Of a DNA stretch of 47,610 nt, positions 8,018 through 15,462 are shown one piece after another. A program made the translations under genes and the position numbers. Within the stretch, counting starts at the first letter, position 1. Each line of letters opens with the position of its first letter. Under the pieces are notes generated by a model. It had not been told where the DNA came from. It did not search any database and saw only the letters and a program-made list of their open reading frames with translations. The DNA comes from Bacteroidota bacterium (lineage in GTDB: Bacteria > Bacteroidota > Bacteroidia > Flavobacteriales_F > PHOS-HE28), in assembly GCA_018266475.1 (NCBI GenBank), contig JAFEAI010000052.1, positions 1 to 47,610 on the forward strand, written 5' to 3'.

Positions 8018-8224
8018 TTACTCTCCCATGATCACTATGCGTTGCTGGTTCCCGCATTTCATGCAACGGAAGTTGTTCGTGTACTTGTTCCCTTTGATCG
8101 GAATACCCACGCTATTCGTGCTGGTATTGATGTTGCCGCACATTTCACACTTGTTCTTGTAGCTCATCTGGCTGCCGTTCTGGTTGGCGATCACTGCGCC
8201 ACTGATCGGTGTTCCCCTTTTCAT
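8018..8224 (-). CDS. Small zinc-ribbon protein
   Basis: This 68-residue protein has two knuckles, CEMC (Cys26, Cys29) and CMKC (Cys54, Cys57), that would hold one zinc ion, with a polar linker between. An alternative start at 8167 (MSYKNKCEMC) keeps the whole ribbon. It is the first gene of the island operon and is separated from the following PD-(D/E)XK nuclease gene by 1 nt. Such proteins often bind nucleic acid or protein partners; it could be a regulator or a subunit of the nuclease. No catalytic motif is seen. Confidence 0.7.
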   Translation of the reverse strand: MKRGTPISGAVIANQNGSQMSYKNKCEMCGNINTSTNSVGIPIKGNKYTNNFRCMKCGNQQRIVIMGE

Positions 8225-8540
8225 CTCAATTGAGTTTGGTCGGATGGATTAGTTTATGTGTCTGGATTGCGGGTGCTTCGCGTGACGGATTGCAGCGGAA
8301 AGCCCACAGCCGCCTGAGGAACGAGGGCGGCGAGGACTTGCAGCGGAAAGCCGGACCCCGCCTGCTTCCGAGCGTAGGCCTGCGGAGTGAAGGAATCAGG
8401 CCGGGGCACGCCCACCCTTCGGCTCCGCTCAGGGCGGGCAACACTATGCTTCATTGCATCCGTCAGCTCGTGGCAAGTGGATCCCATCACGTGATAGGCA
8501 TTCGCATAGGACAGTCTTGCATCAGACATCGGACAAGCAC
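8225..8540. other. Island/fadB junction, repeat-filled
   Basis: These 316 bp between the fadB stop and the first island gene contain no credible gene. They hold repeat copy R2 (8278-8420), a TTCGGC-CTCAGG short palindrome at 8412-8436, and about 100 bp of unique sequence before the fadB stop. Reading frames that cross it are repeat-derived. Confidence 0.6.
8278..8420. repeat. Dispersed repeat copy R2 (behind fadB)
   Basis: This is the second copy of the element at 710-845, beginning with the identical tcgcgtgacggat and ending with a related ccggaccccgcct...cttccgagcg...tgcggag block. Inside this copy the segment cttgcagcggaaagc also partly repeats (gattgcagcggaaagc). Confidence 0.7.
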
Positions 8541-10904
8541 TCAATTCCGCAACACCTTCCCGCTCGTAATGATGCTCTGCAACCGCTCCAGCGTCTTCCG
8601 CTGCATGCACAATTCCAAGAACGTCTTCCGCTCCAGGTCCAGCAGGTATTGTTCGCTCACCTCGCTGATCTCGCTCAGGTCGCCGCCGCAAAGCACATAG
8701 CCGAGCTTTTCGGAGATCAGCTGGTCGTGTTCGCTGATGTAGTTGCCGCTGTGCATGTTGCTGGCGCCGGAGTACACCACGCCGAGTGCGTCCTGCCCCA
8801 GCACCTTTACGTCCTTGCGCATGGGCGGCTTGGTGTAGCCCTTGTTCCACAGGGCCAGCGCGCATTGCTTGGCATAGGCCAGTTGGTGGGCGCGGCTCAC
8901 GATCACCTCGTCCTGGCCCGGCCGCAGGTAGCCAAGGTCGAAGGCTTCCTGGCCGCTGGTGCTCACCTTGGCCTGGGCGATGGTGAGCAGGCGGTGGCGC
9001 AGGCGGTTGCTGCGGATATCGCCTTCATGCAGCTCGTCACCCAAGCGTGCGGCGAACTCCTTGGTGCCACCGCCGCCGGGGATCACGCCCACGCCGAACT
9101 CCACTAAGCCCATGTAGGTCTCGGCGTGCGCCACCACCTTGTCGGCGTGCATGCACAGCTCGGTGCCGCCCCCCAAGCACAGTTGGTGCGGTGCCGCCAC
9201 CACGGGTATGCTGCTGTGGCGCATGCGCATGGTGGTGCGCTGGAAGGTGCGCACGGCCATGTCCAGGTCCTCGTATTCCTGCTCCACGGCCATCATGAAG
9301 ATCATGCCCACGTCGGCGCCGGCGCTGAAAAGCGGTCCATCGTTGTACACCACCAGGCCCTTGTAGCTTTCCTCGGCGATGTCCACGGCTTTGTTCAATC
9401 CTTGTATCACCTCGGCGCCGAAGGTGTTCATCTTGGTGGTCCAGCCCACCTGCAGGATGCCATCGCCCAGGTCATGCACGGTCACGGCCTTGTTCTTCCA
9501 CACCACGCTGCTTTCCGGCAGGTCCGCCAGCACGATCAGGCCTTCGGCGCGGGGAACCGCCTTGTAGCCCTTGCTGGCCGGGTCGTAGTACAGCCGCTTG
9601 CCGTCCTCGGTCTTGTAAAAGCTGGTGTGCCCGGCGGCGATCATCTCCTCCACCCATGGTGCCACTACGAGGCCGCTGCCCTGAGCCCGTCGAAGGGCAT
9701 CTTCCACGCCGATCGCATCGCAGCTCTCAAACGGCCCCAGCTCCCAGCCGAAGCCGGCGCGCATGCCGTCGTCGATCTTGTAGAGATCATCGCTGATCTC
9801 GGGCACGCGGTTGCTCACGTAAGCCAGCAGGGAGTTGAACGAACGGCGGTAGAATTCACCGGCCTTGTCGGTGCCGTTGTACACCAGCTTGAGGCGCTCG
9901 CGCAGGCTGTCCACCTTCTTGGCTGCGTCCAGTGTGGCGAACTTGGGTTTCACCTGGGGCTTGTACTCCAGCGTCTTCAGGTCAAGGGAAAGGATCTCGC
10001 CTTTCGGTGTGCTGCGGTCCTTGAAGAAGAAGCCCTTGCCGGTCTTGCTGCCGAGCATGTTCTTCTCCACCATCTGTTGCAGGTACGGCGGGATGGCGAA
10101 GAGGGCTTTGCGCTCGTCGTTCGGGCAGTTGTCATGCACGCCCTTGGCCACGTGTACCAACGTGTCCAAGCCCACCACGTCGGCGGTGCGGAAGGTGGCG
10201 CTCTTGGGGTGGCCGATCACCGGGCCGGTGAGGCGGTCCACTTCCTCCACGCTCAGGCTCATGTCGGTGATCAGGTGGAAGATGTCCATGATGCCGAACA
10301 CGCCGATGCGGTTGGCCACGAAGGCCGGCGTGTCCTTGCACACCACGGTGTTCTTGCCCAGCACGCGCTGGCCGTATTCTTCCAGGAATTCCACCACGGC
10401 GGGGTCGGTCTTCGGGCCTGGGATCAGCTCCAGCAGCGGCAGGTAGCGCGGCGGGTTGAAGAAGTGCGTGCCGAGGAAGTGCGTTTGGAAGTCCTCGCTG
10501 CGGCCATCGGCGATGGCGTGGATGGGGATACCGCTGGTGTTGGTGGTGATGAGCGTTCCCGGCTTCCGGTATTTCTCCACGTTGGCCAGCACCTGCTGCT
10601 TGATGTCCAAGCGCTCCACCACCACTTCGATCACCCAGTCGCAGTCCTTGATCTTGGGCAGGTCATCGTCGAAGTTGCCGGTGGTGATGCGCTTGGCGAA
10701 GTGCTTTTCGTAGATGGGCGAGGGGTTGCTCTTGAGCGCTTCCGCAAGATGGCCGCCCGCTATGGCGTTCCGGTCGTTGCCCTCCTTTGGGAGAATGTCC
10801 AGCAGCAGCACTTCGCAGCCCGCGTTGGCGAAGTGGCAGGCGATGCGGCTGCCCATGACGCCGCTTCCGAGCACGGCCACTTTGTTGATGGTTCGTTTGG
10901 TCAT
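8541..10904 (-). CDS. fadB: 3-hydroxyacyl-CoA dehydrogenase/enoyl-CoA hydratase (FadB/FadN-like)
   Basis: This bifunctional beta-oxidation enzyme hydrates enoyl-CoA and oxidises 3-hydroxyacyl-CoA with NAD+, feeding the thiolase. From the ATG at 10904 (MTKRTINKVAVLG) it has 787 residues. The Rossmann motif VLGSGVMGSRIA lies near residue 10, the dehydrogenase signature THFFNPPRYLPL near 150, and a crotonase-type domain lies in the C-terminal third (LCLGGGTELCMHADKVVAH, then FGVGVIPGGGGTKE). This order, dehydrogenase first and hydratase last, is that of FadN-type proteins. Near residue 403 the peptide ALRRAQGS is encoded by a TTCGAC-CTCAGG type repeat (9678-9698) that keeps the frame. Its usual partner fadA is displaced 6.5 kb downstream. 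Confidence 0.92.
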   Translation of the reverse strand: MTKRTINKVAVLGSGVMGSRIACHFANAGCEVLLLDILPKEGNDRNAIAGGHLAEALKSNPSPIYEKHFAKRITTGNFDDDLPKIKDCDWVIEVVVERLDIKQQVLANVEKYRKPGTLITTNTSGIPIHAIADGRSEDFQTHFLGTHFFNPPRYLPLLELIPGPKTDPAVVEFLEEYGQRVLGKNTVVCKDTPAFVANRIGVFGIMDIFHLITDMSLSVEEVDRLTGPVIGHPKSATFRTADVVGLDTLVHVAKGVHDNCPNDERKALFAIPPYLQQMVEKNMLGSKTGKGFFFKDRSTPKGEILSLDLKTLEYKPQVKPKFATLDAAKKVDSLRERLKLVYNGTDKAGEFYRRSFNSLLAYVSNRVPEISDDLYKIDDGMRAGFGWELGPFESCDAIGVEDALRRAQGSGLVVAPWVEEMIAAGHTSFYKTEDGKRLYYDPASKGYKAVPRAEGLIVLADLPESSVVWKNKAVTVHDLGDGILQVGWTTKMNTFGAEVIQGLNKAVDIAEESYKGLVVYNDGPLFSAGADVGMIFMMAVEQEYEDLDMAVRTFQRTTMRMRHSSIPVVAAPHQLCLGGGTELCMHADKVVAHAETYMGLVEFGVGVIPGGGGTKEFAARLGDELHEGDIRSNRLRHRLLTIAQAKVSTSGQEAFDLGYLRPGQDEVIVSRAHQLAYAKQCALALWNKGYTKPPMRKDVKVLGQDALGVVYSGASNMHSGNYISEHDQLISEKLGYVLCGGDLSEISEVSEQYLLDLERKTFLELCMQRKTLERLQSIITSGKVLRN
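9678..9698. repeat. Short palindromic repeat inside the fadB reading frame
   Basis: gccctgagcccgtcgaaggg is the same family as 3127-3147 and 21119-21263. It lies in coding sequence and adds the peptide RRAQGS without breaking the frame. Confidence 0.6.
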
Positions 10905-10911
10905 GTCCTTT

Positions 10912-11121
10912 TCAGTTTGCTGCCGCATCCGTCTCCATTGGCCTGCAACGGAGCATGAAAGAGGCCTGTTTTACAAGTGTGGTGCGCGGCACCGATGGTT
11001 GTTCGCATGTGGTGGGTGCTGCTGATGCAACCCCCATGCGCCGCAGCTTGTTCGTTTCAGCGCAGGAAGGTGCGATGCAGGCCCGGTGGATCCGGCGGGG
11101 AATGCGTTCACGGGTCATCAT
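10912..11121 (-). CDS. Possible short leader ORF before fadB
   Basis: This is a frame of 69 codons that starts MMTRERIPRRIHRAC and ends 8 nt before the fadB ATG. A promoter-like TATCTTCG lies 12 nt upstream of its start. The product is basic and Cys-containing with no known domain, and codon use is not distinctive. It may be a small protein, a leader peptide or chance in a GC-rich 5' UTR. No MarR-type regulator is found here, although such a gene often precedes this operon. Confidence 0.25.
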   Translation of the reverse strand: MMTRERIPRRIHRACIAPSCAETNKLRRMGVASAAPTTCEQPSVPRTTLVKQASFMLRCRPMETDAAAN

Positions 11122-11132
11122 GCTGCACCGCC

Positions 11133-11140
11133 CGAAGATA
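11133..11140 (-). promoter_or_regulatory. Candidate -7 box for the fadB transcript
   Basis: Minus-strand TATCTTCG matches the Bacteroidota TAnnTTTG/TTCG form. It would give a 5' leader of about 220 nt before fadB. The rest of 10905-11223 shows no other gene. Confidence 0.4.
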
Positions 11141-11223
11141 ATGTGCAGAACTGCGCGGGTTCCATGCCGGTGCGGGGTCGCCGGGCCCGGGCGCATCCGG
11201 TGATGGCGGGCGGTATTTGCGGT

Positions 11224-11946
11224 TCACAGCGGCTGCCGCGGATGGCGTTCCTGGCCGTCCACCACCAAAACCAGGTCCTTGCCGTTGTAGCGGTAGCTGA
11301 TCCGGGCTGCCGGCAGCATCACTTCCGTGTGGCCTTCAAGGTCATCATAGAGCTGTACGCTGTCGGTGTTGAAGGTGAACGTGAACTGGCCATCATGGCC
11401 GTTCACCTGTGTGTAGGGCGCGATCCCGACGCGCCACTGTTGCAGGCTGTCCTCGCGATCCTTCCATTCACGGCGCGTAACGTCCAGCCAGCCAAGGTCC
11501 TTAAACCGGCCGTCCTTCAGCCAGAAGGCGTTCTGGCCCCAGCTTTCGCGCTCGCCGTAGTTGGCCAGGATCACCAGGCCGTCCGCAGTGTCGCCGGTGC
11601 TGAAGAAGGTGGGGAGCATCACGGAGCTGTCGAAGGCGGGTTTGGAGCAGGCGAGGACCTCGGCGCTGCTGTCGGCCTTGGGGCGATAGAGATACAGCCG
11701 CAGGCCGTCGCGCGTTTCGTCCACGTTGCGGGCGGCCATCACGAACAGGCCGTTGCCCGCGTCGTGGGTGGTGTACACGAGCAGGGTGTCGTTGTGTACG
11801 TTGTCGTCCAGGTTGGGCAGGTCCAGCAGGGTGTACTGCTTGCCGCCTTGCACGGGGGATGGGGCGGAATCAGTAGGCGGGGCGCCGCCGGGCGCTGAGC
11901 AGGCGGCCAGCAACGCAGCTGCCGCCAGGTATTGCAGGGCCTTCAT
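11224..11946 (-). CDS. Lipoprotein of unknown function
   Basis: This 240-residue protein has a lipoprotein signal peptide: MKALQYLAAAALLAAC with the acylated Cys at residue 16, followed by a Pro/Ser-rich linker. The mature part is rich in Asp, Tyr and Trp and reads like a beta-rich periplasmic or outer-membrane-anchored domain; no family is recognised. Its start codon overlaps the stop of the upstream GIN-domain gene by 4 nt (ATGA), so the two are an operon and probably act in the envelope. Confidence 0.75.
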   Translation of the reverse strand: MKALQYLAAAALLAACSAPGGAPPTDSAPSPVQGGKQYTLLDLPNLDDNVHNDTLLVYTTHDAGNGLFVMAARNVDETRDGLRLYLYRPKADSSAEVLACSKPAFDSSVMLPTFFSTGDTADGLVILANYGERESWGQNAFWLKDGRFKDLGWLDVTRREWKDREDSLQQWRVGIAPYTQVNGHDGQFTFTFNTDSVQLYDDLEGHTEVMLPAARISYRYNGKDLVLVVDGQERHPRQPL

Positions 11947-12665
11947 TGCAACGGGGTTACCGATCCGCTTCCGCTGACCTTTGAATCCACGTCGGGCTTG
12001 CCCGCGTAGCGCACCTGGCCGCTGCCGGAGACCTTGGCGGCGAGCTTGCTGATGGCGGTGATGGAGGCGTCGCCGCTGCCGCTGATCTTTACATCGGCCT
12101 CATTGGCGGCAAGCTCGCGCGCATGCAGTTCGCCGCTTCCGGAAATGCGTGCGCCGAGCTTGGCGCAAGTGCCGCTGCGCAGGGTGATGGAGCCGCTGCC
12201 CGAAATGGCGCCGTCGAGCACTTTGGTGTTGATGCCGTCGATGATGATCGAGCCGCTTCCGGCCACGGAGAGCTTTACGCCTTCGCTGCTGAACACGTCG
12301 GCGCAGGCTACGTCGCCGCTGCCGCCCACCTTGATGGAGGTGAGCGGGGCCGGTGTGATGATGTGTACCTTGAAGGGGCCGCTGGAATGCCAGCATTGCG
12401 AGGTGTTTATGCGCCAGGTGCCGCCCTTGGCCACCGTGTCCAGCAGCGGGATCAGGTTGGGCTGGGCGATCACGGTGACGGCCTGTTCGGGGCCGCGTTC
12501 AATGGCCACTTCCATGGCTCCGTCCACTTCAATGGCCTCGAAGGCACCCACCTGCACGGTCCGTTCCGCCACGGTGCCGGTGCCTTGCAGGCAGTTCATG
12601 TTGCAGCCATGCCCAAGGAGGGCGGCCATGCCGAGGAGGGCGATCGGTTTCAAGGGGTGCATCAT
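11943..12665 (-). CDS. GIN domain (DUF2807) lipoprotein
   Basis: This is a 240-residue protein from the double ATG at 12665/12662 (MMHPLKPIALLG). The signal peptide ends in LGHGC with lipid Cys21. The mature protein is the head-GIN/DUF2807 beta-helix type: FEAIEVDGAMEVAIERG at the start, then many repeats with the SGSG turn (VGGSGDV, VAGSGSI, ISGSGSI, ISGSGEL, ISGSGDA, VSGSGQV, VSGSGSV). Such proteins are secreted and often membrane-anchored in Bacteroidota; a binding role is likely but unproven. It overlaps the following lipoprotein gene. It is transcribed divergently from the SiaB-like gene, with a 154-bp shared spacer. Confidence 0.85.
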   Translation of the reverse strand: MMHPLKPIALLGMAALLGHGCNMNCLQGTGTVAERTVQVGAFEAIEVDGAMEVAIERGPEQAVTVIAQPNLIPLLDTVAKGGTWRINTSQCWHSSGPFKVHIITPAPLTSIKVGGSGDVACADVFSSEGVKLSVAGSGSIIIDGINTKVLDGAISGSGSITLRSGTCAKLGARISGSGELHARELAANEADVKISGSGDASITAISKLAAKVSGSGQVRYAGKPDVDSKVSGSGSVTPLQ

Positions 12666-12819
12666 TGCCGTTGGTCTGCCGGAGGCGTAAAGGAAGGAAG
12701 GAACGCGGAAATGGAAGCAATGGAGGGCATGGTGCCCCGGGGGTAAAACCTGAGGGGGCTCTTTGCCGTATAGGTAAGGGTACAATGGCACGCATGCCGG
12801 ATCCAGCCCCGCAATACGG

Positions 12820-13413
12820 ATGACCGATTCTCCCATGCCCCTTTCGCACATGGGCCAGCTGTGGCTGGACCGGGCCAAGGCGCGCATGCTGCAGGCGCCG
12901 GATGCCATCGTGGTGTGGGCGCATTGCGGGCCTGTGGGGCCGGATATCCTTACCGCCTTGCTGGCCGGGGCGGAGGAGCACAGTTTGGCCCATGGGGAAT
13001 CCCTGGGCATGCGCAAGCGGATGCTCCAGGTGGTGGTGGAGGCCGTGGACAATCTGCAGCGGCACGCCATGGGCGCGATGGGCGAAGCCGATTTTGCCCT
13101 GCTGGTGCATGATCGCCACGGCTACCGGTTGGCCACGGGCAATGCGGTGCCGTGCAGCACCGGGGCGGTGTTGATGAACCGGGTGGAGATCCTGAACCTG
13201 ATGGGGCCCGAGGATGTCAAGGGGCATTACATGCGCGTGCTCGCCATGAATGCGCGCACGGCCAACGGCGGTGCGGGCCTGGGCTTGTTCACCTTGGCCC
13301 GGAAGGGTTCGGCATTGTCGGCATCATGTGCAAGCCTTGACCCGTTCACCTCGTATTTCACGTTGGAGGTGAGCGTGTGCAACAAGGAGGACGTGCCACC
13401 CGCGGTAGCCTGA
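12820..13413 (+). CDS. SiaB-like (DUF6272) histidine-kinase-fold protein
   Basis: This 197-residue protein carries a GHKL-type ATP-binding fold: an N-box-like helix MRKRMLQVVVEAVDNLQRHA and a G-box ANGGAGLGLFTLARK. This matches the SiaB/DUF6272 family. In Pseudomonas, SiaB phosphorylates the anti-anti-sigma-like SiaC and so controls c-di-GMP signalling. No siaC-like gene lies next to it here; the gene stands alone, so the partner must be elsewhere if it exists. Starts at 12820, 12835 or 12850 are possible; the first is chosen because no better start signal is seen. Confidence 0.75.
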   Translation: MTDSPMPLSHMGQLWLDRAKARMLQAPDAIVVWAHCGPVGPDILTALLAGAEEHSLAHGESLGMRKRMLQVVVEAVDNLQRHAMGAMGEADFALLVHDRHGYRLATGNAVPCSTGAVLMNRVEILNLMGPEDVKGHYMRVLAMNARTANGGAGLGLFTLARKGSALSASCASLDPFTSYFTLEVSVCNKEDVPPAVA

Positions 13414-13417
13414 AAGG

Positions 13418-13431
13418 GGGCGGTGCCGCCC
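13418..13431. terminator. Short bidirectional hairpin between convergent genes
   Basis: The perfect stem GGGCGG/CCGCCC with a TG loop lies in the 30 bp between the convergent SiaB-like and dehydrogenase genes. There is no strong T-run, so termination is likely but not certain. Confidence 0.45.
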
Positions 13432-13443
13432 GTGGTGGAATGT

Positions 13444-14673
13444 TCAGGAAATGCCCGGCCCATGTGCGGCCCCGGCGGCATAGTCGGCCAAGTAGGCGTA
13501 TTTCTCCGTGAGCTTCCCGCCTTTGGCGATCGTTGCGCGCGCGATCATGCCTTCAGGGTCGGCCCCGGCAAGGTTGGGGACCACGTTGGCCATCAGGTCG
13601 CGCCCGAATGATTTTGAGGAATCGCGCGGCAGCTCGCAGGGCAGGTTGTCCACGGACATCACGGTGATGCTGCCCTTGGAACCTGGCGGGCATTCCTTGC
13701 CGCTGGCGGGGTCGTAGCCCAGGAAGGGTTCAGCGATGGTGGTGGCGCGCAAGGTGCTGTCGATGGGCCCGCCGATGTCGCAGCTGATGTCGGCCACGGC
13801 GCGCAGGGCCAGTGCGGGGTCGCGCAGGTCCCCTGCGGTGAGGATCTTGGGGCCGCGCGCATCCCAGAAGTGGCAGGCGATGTAGATGTGGGCGTGCCGT
13901 GCGTAGGGCAGGAAGTTGGCGTGGTGCCCGCGCGGGTCGGTGTGGAAGGCAGCGCGGTCAAAGGCCTTGCCGTCGTCGCGCACATACAGGTCTTCACTGC
14001 CCAGCACGGTGTATACGGCCTGCTGGTGGGGCTTGGCCAGGAAGTCGGCGGGGGAAACCCGCACCACGCCCGCGCGGTCCAGCGTTTCCATGGCCCCGTT
14101 GCCCACGCGCCCGGTGCCGGTGAGTACAATGCGCAGGTCCTTGGGGATGGGGAAGTTGGACAGGTGCATGTCCATTTCGGTCCGGTCGTGGCACTCGTGC
14201 GCGGGCTTCAGCGCGGGCCTGCCGCCATCGCGCACCTCCCAGGCGCGGAAGGCGTTGTATGCGCCCACCACCCCGGCCCACCGGCCGAAGGCAAGCACGC
14301 GGTTGCCCTTGGCATCGGTGAGCAGCTCATGGTCGATGAGGGTGATGCGCCGCTCCAGCACCATGTGCAGCAGCTTGGCGTTGTGCGGCTGCTTCTTGAT
14401 GGTGTGCGAAAAGAAGAGGTAGGCCTTTTCGGCCATCAGCATTTCCAGCGGTACTTCCTTCACGCCGATGATCAGGTCGCGGTCGGTGAGGTCCTGCGTC
14501 AGGCGCACGTCCAGCGCAGTGTATTCGTCGTCGGTGTAGGCCCGCACGGGGCTGCGCTGCACGGCGATGTCGAGGCCTTTCAGCATGGCCTCCCGGCATT
14601 GCTCCGGGGTGAGGGGAACGCGGCGGTCCGCAGGGACCTTGCCTTCGCGGATGATGCCGATCTTCTTGAACAT
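13444..14673 (-). CDS. Saccharopine/lysine dehydrogenase-like NAD(P) enzyme
   Basis: This 409-residue protein belongs to the alanine dehydrogenase/PNT superfamily in the lysine-forming saccharopine dehydrogenase branch. The N-terminal domain begins IGIIREGKVPADRRVPLTP, with LFFSHTIKKQ near residue 86. The NAD site GTGRVGNGA is at 186-194. The family interconverts saccharopine with lysine and 2-oxoglutarate. The gene stands alone between a convergent neighbour and the tmRNA, so the context does not settle the substrate. A -7 box TACTTTCG (14692-14699, minus) lies 18 nt before the ATG. Confidence 0.8.
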   Translation of the reverse strand: MFKKIGIIREGKVPADRRVPLTPEQCREAMLKGLDIAVQRSPVRAYTDDEYTALDVRLTQDLTDRDLIIGVKEVPLEMLMAEKAYLFFSHTIKKQPHNAKLLHMVLERRITLIDHELLTDAKGNRVLAFGRWAGVVGAYNAFRAWEVRDGGRPALKPAHECHDRTEMDMHLSNFPIPKDLRIVLTGTGRVGNGAMETLDRAGVVRVSPADFLAKPHQQAVYTVLGSEDLYVRDDGKAFDRAAFHTDPRGHHANFLPYARHAHIYIACHFWDARGPKILTAGDLRDPALALRAVADISCDIGGPIDSTLRATTIAEPFLGYDPASGKECPPGSKGSITVMSVDNLPCELPRDSSKSFGRDLMANVVPNLAGADPEGMIARATIAKGGKLTEKYAYLADYAAGAAHGPGIS

Positions 14674-15039
14674 GGCGTGTTTTGGGGTGCGCGAAAGTAG
14701 AACTTGCCGCCAAAGCGGTCCTGAAGGACATCAGTGGTGCTGCGGTATTCGCGGGCCTGGAGTCCGCAACTGGCGGCTGAATTTGAAGATTCGACTGGTT
14801 GTGAGCTGAAAGTTGTTCGTTGTCAGGGCCGCCCAACGAGTTCTCAAAGTACTCCGCAGTTCAGAGGGGGCAAACCTAAACGCGGGCGTAGGTTCAAACT
14901 CAACGAATTGGCCACAGCGCAACGTTTGCCGGGTTTACCCTAACAACTGACAACGAACAACTGATCGAGATTGCAGGCTCAATGGGCGGTTCAGACCCGA
15001 TGGCCCTGTATTCTTTCCCCTTTTCCTCTTTCCCCTCCC
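14674..15039. other. Intergenic region before tmRNA
   Basis: No gene is supported in these 366 bp. They hold the promoter of the dehydrogenase gene on the minus strand, a perfect 14-bp inverted repeat (14811-14824 and 14949-14962), and a 17-mer at 14993-15009 that recurs at 46481-46497. Short frames that cross it lack domains. Confidence 0.6.
14811..14962. repeat. 14-bp perfect inverted repeat, arms 124 bp apart
   Basis: agttgttcgttgtc (14811-14824) is the exact reverse complement of gacaacgaacaact (14949-14962). The arms bracket a segment with no gene. It may be a degenerate mobile remnant or a pair of dispersed intergenic repeats. Confidence 0.6.
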
Positions 15040-15047
15040 TATCTTTG
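15040..15047 (+). promoter_or_regulatory. Promoter -7 box of ssrA
   Basis: TATCTTTG is a full match to Bacteroidota TAnnTTTG and lies 22 nt before the mature 5' end, leaving a short leader for RNase P to remove. Confidence 0.65.
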
Positions 15048-15069
15048 CAGTGTTCTTTGAAAAACAATG

Positions 15070-15462
15070 GGGCCGACCTGGTTTCGACAGCGGCTTCGTG
15101 GAACGTGTAAGCATGCAGAGCATCGGGGAACGGCTCTATAATCCCTTCTCCAAGCCTTAACCGGCAACACTGATTACGCACTTGCTGCCTAATAGCCCAA
15201 GGCTATGAAGCTTCTCCCGTGAAGAACAGTAACGGGGGCAAGTACTCCTCGGGGAGGCCCGCAACCCTCCTTCCCGGCCCAGGGGTATCAACCATGGGAG
15301 GCTGGCCAACGCGGTGGTCCGAAGCGTTGGTGAGAAAACAGGACCTAAGCCGTCGCTAGGGTGCCCTTCCCCGGGCTGCGGTCGAAAACCAAGGAACGGA
15401 TAAGCATGTAGAAAGCTCGTGGCACGGTCGTTTGGACGAGGGTTCGAATCCCTCCGGCTCCA
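15070..15462 (+). ncRNA. ssrA: tmRNA, tag GNTDYALAA
   Basis: Transfer-messenger RNA rescues stalled ribosomes and tags the stuck peptide for proteolysis. The 5' end ggggccgacctggtttcgac is the conserved tmRNA start, and the 3' end carries the T-loop ggttcgaatccc and an acceptor strand CGGCTCC that pairs with the 5' GGGGCCG (one G-U). The discriminator A is at 15462; the CCA is not fully encoded. The tag frame starts at 15163 and reads GNTDYALAA, stopping at tandem TAA TAG (15190-15195). The C-terminal ALAA is the usual degradation signal. The length of 393 nt is normal for a one-piece tmRNA. Confidence 0.95.

Noticed and set aside
8254..8865. 203-codon minus-strand frame at the fadB 3' end
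   Set aside because: It is partly the fadB sequence in the wrong phase and partly repeat R2.
9126..10958. 610-codon antisense frame over fadB
   Set aside because: It mirrors fadB codons, is full of His/Val/Gly/Ala, and has no domain. Long antisense frames are expected at this GC content.
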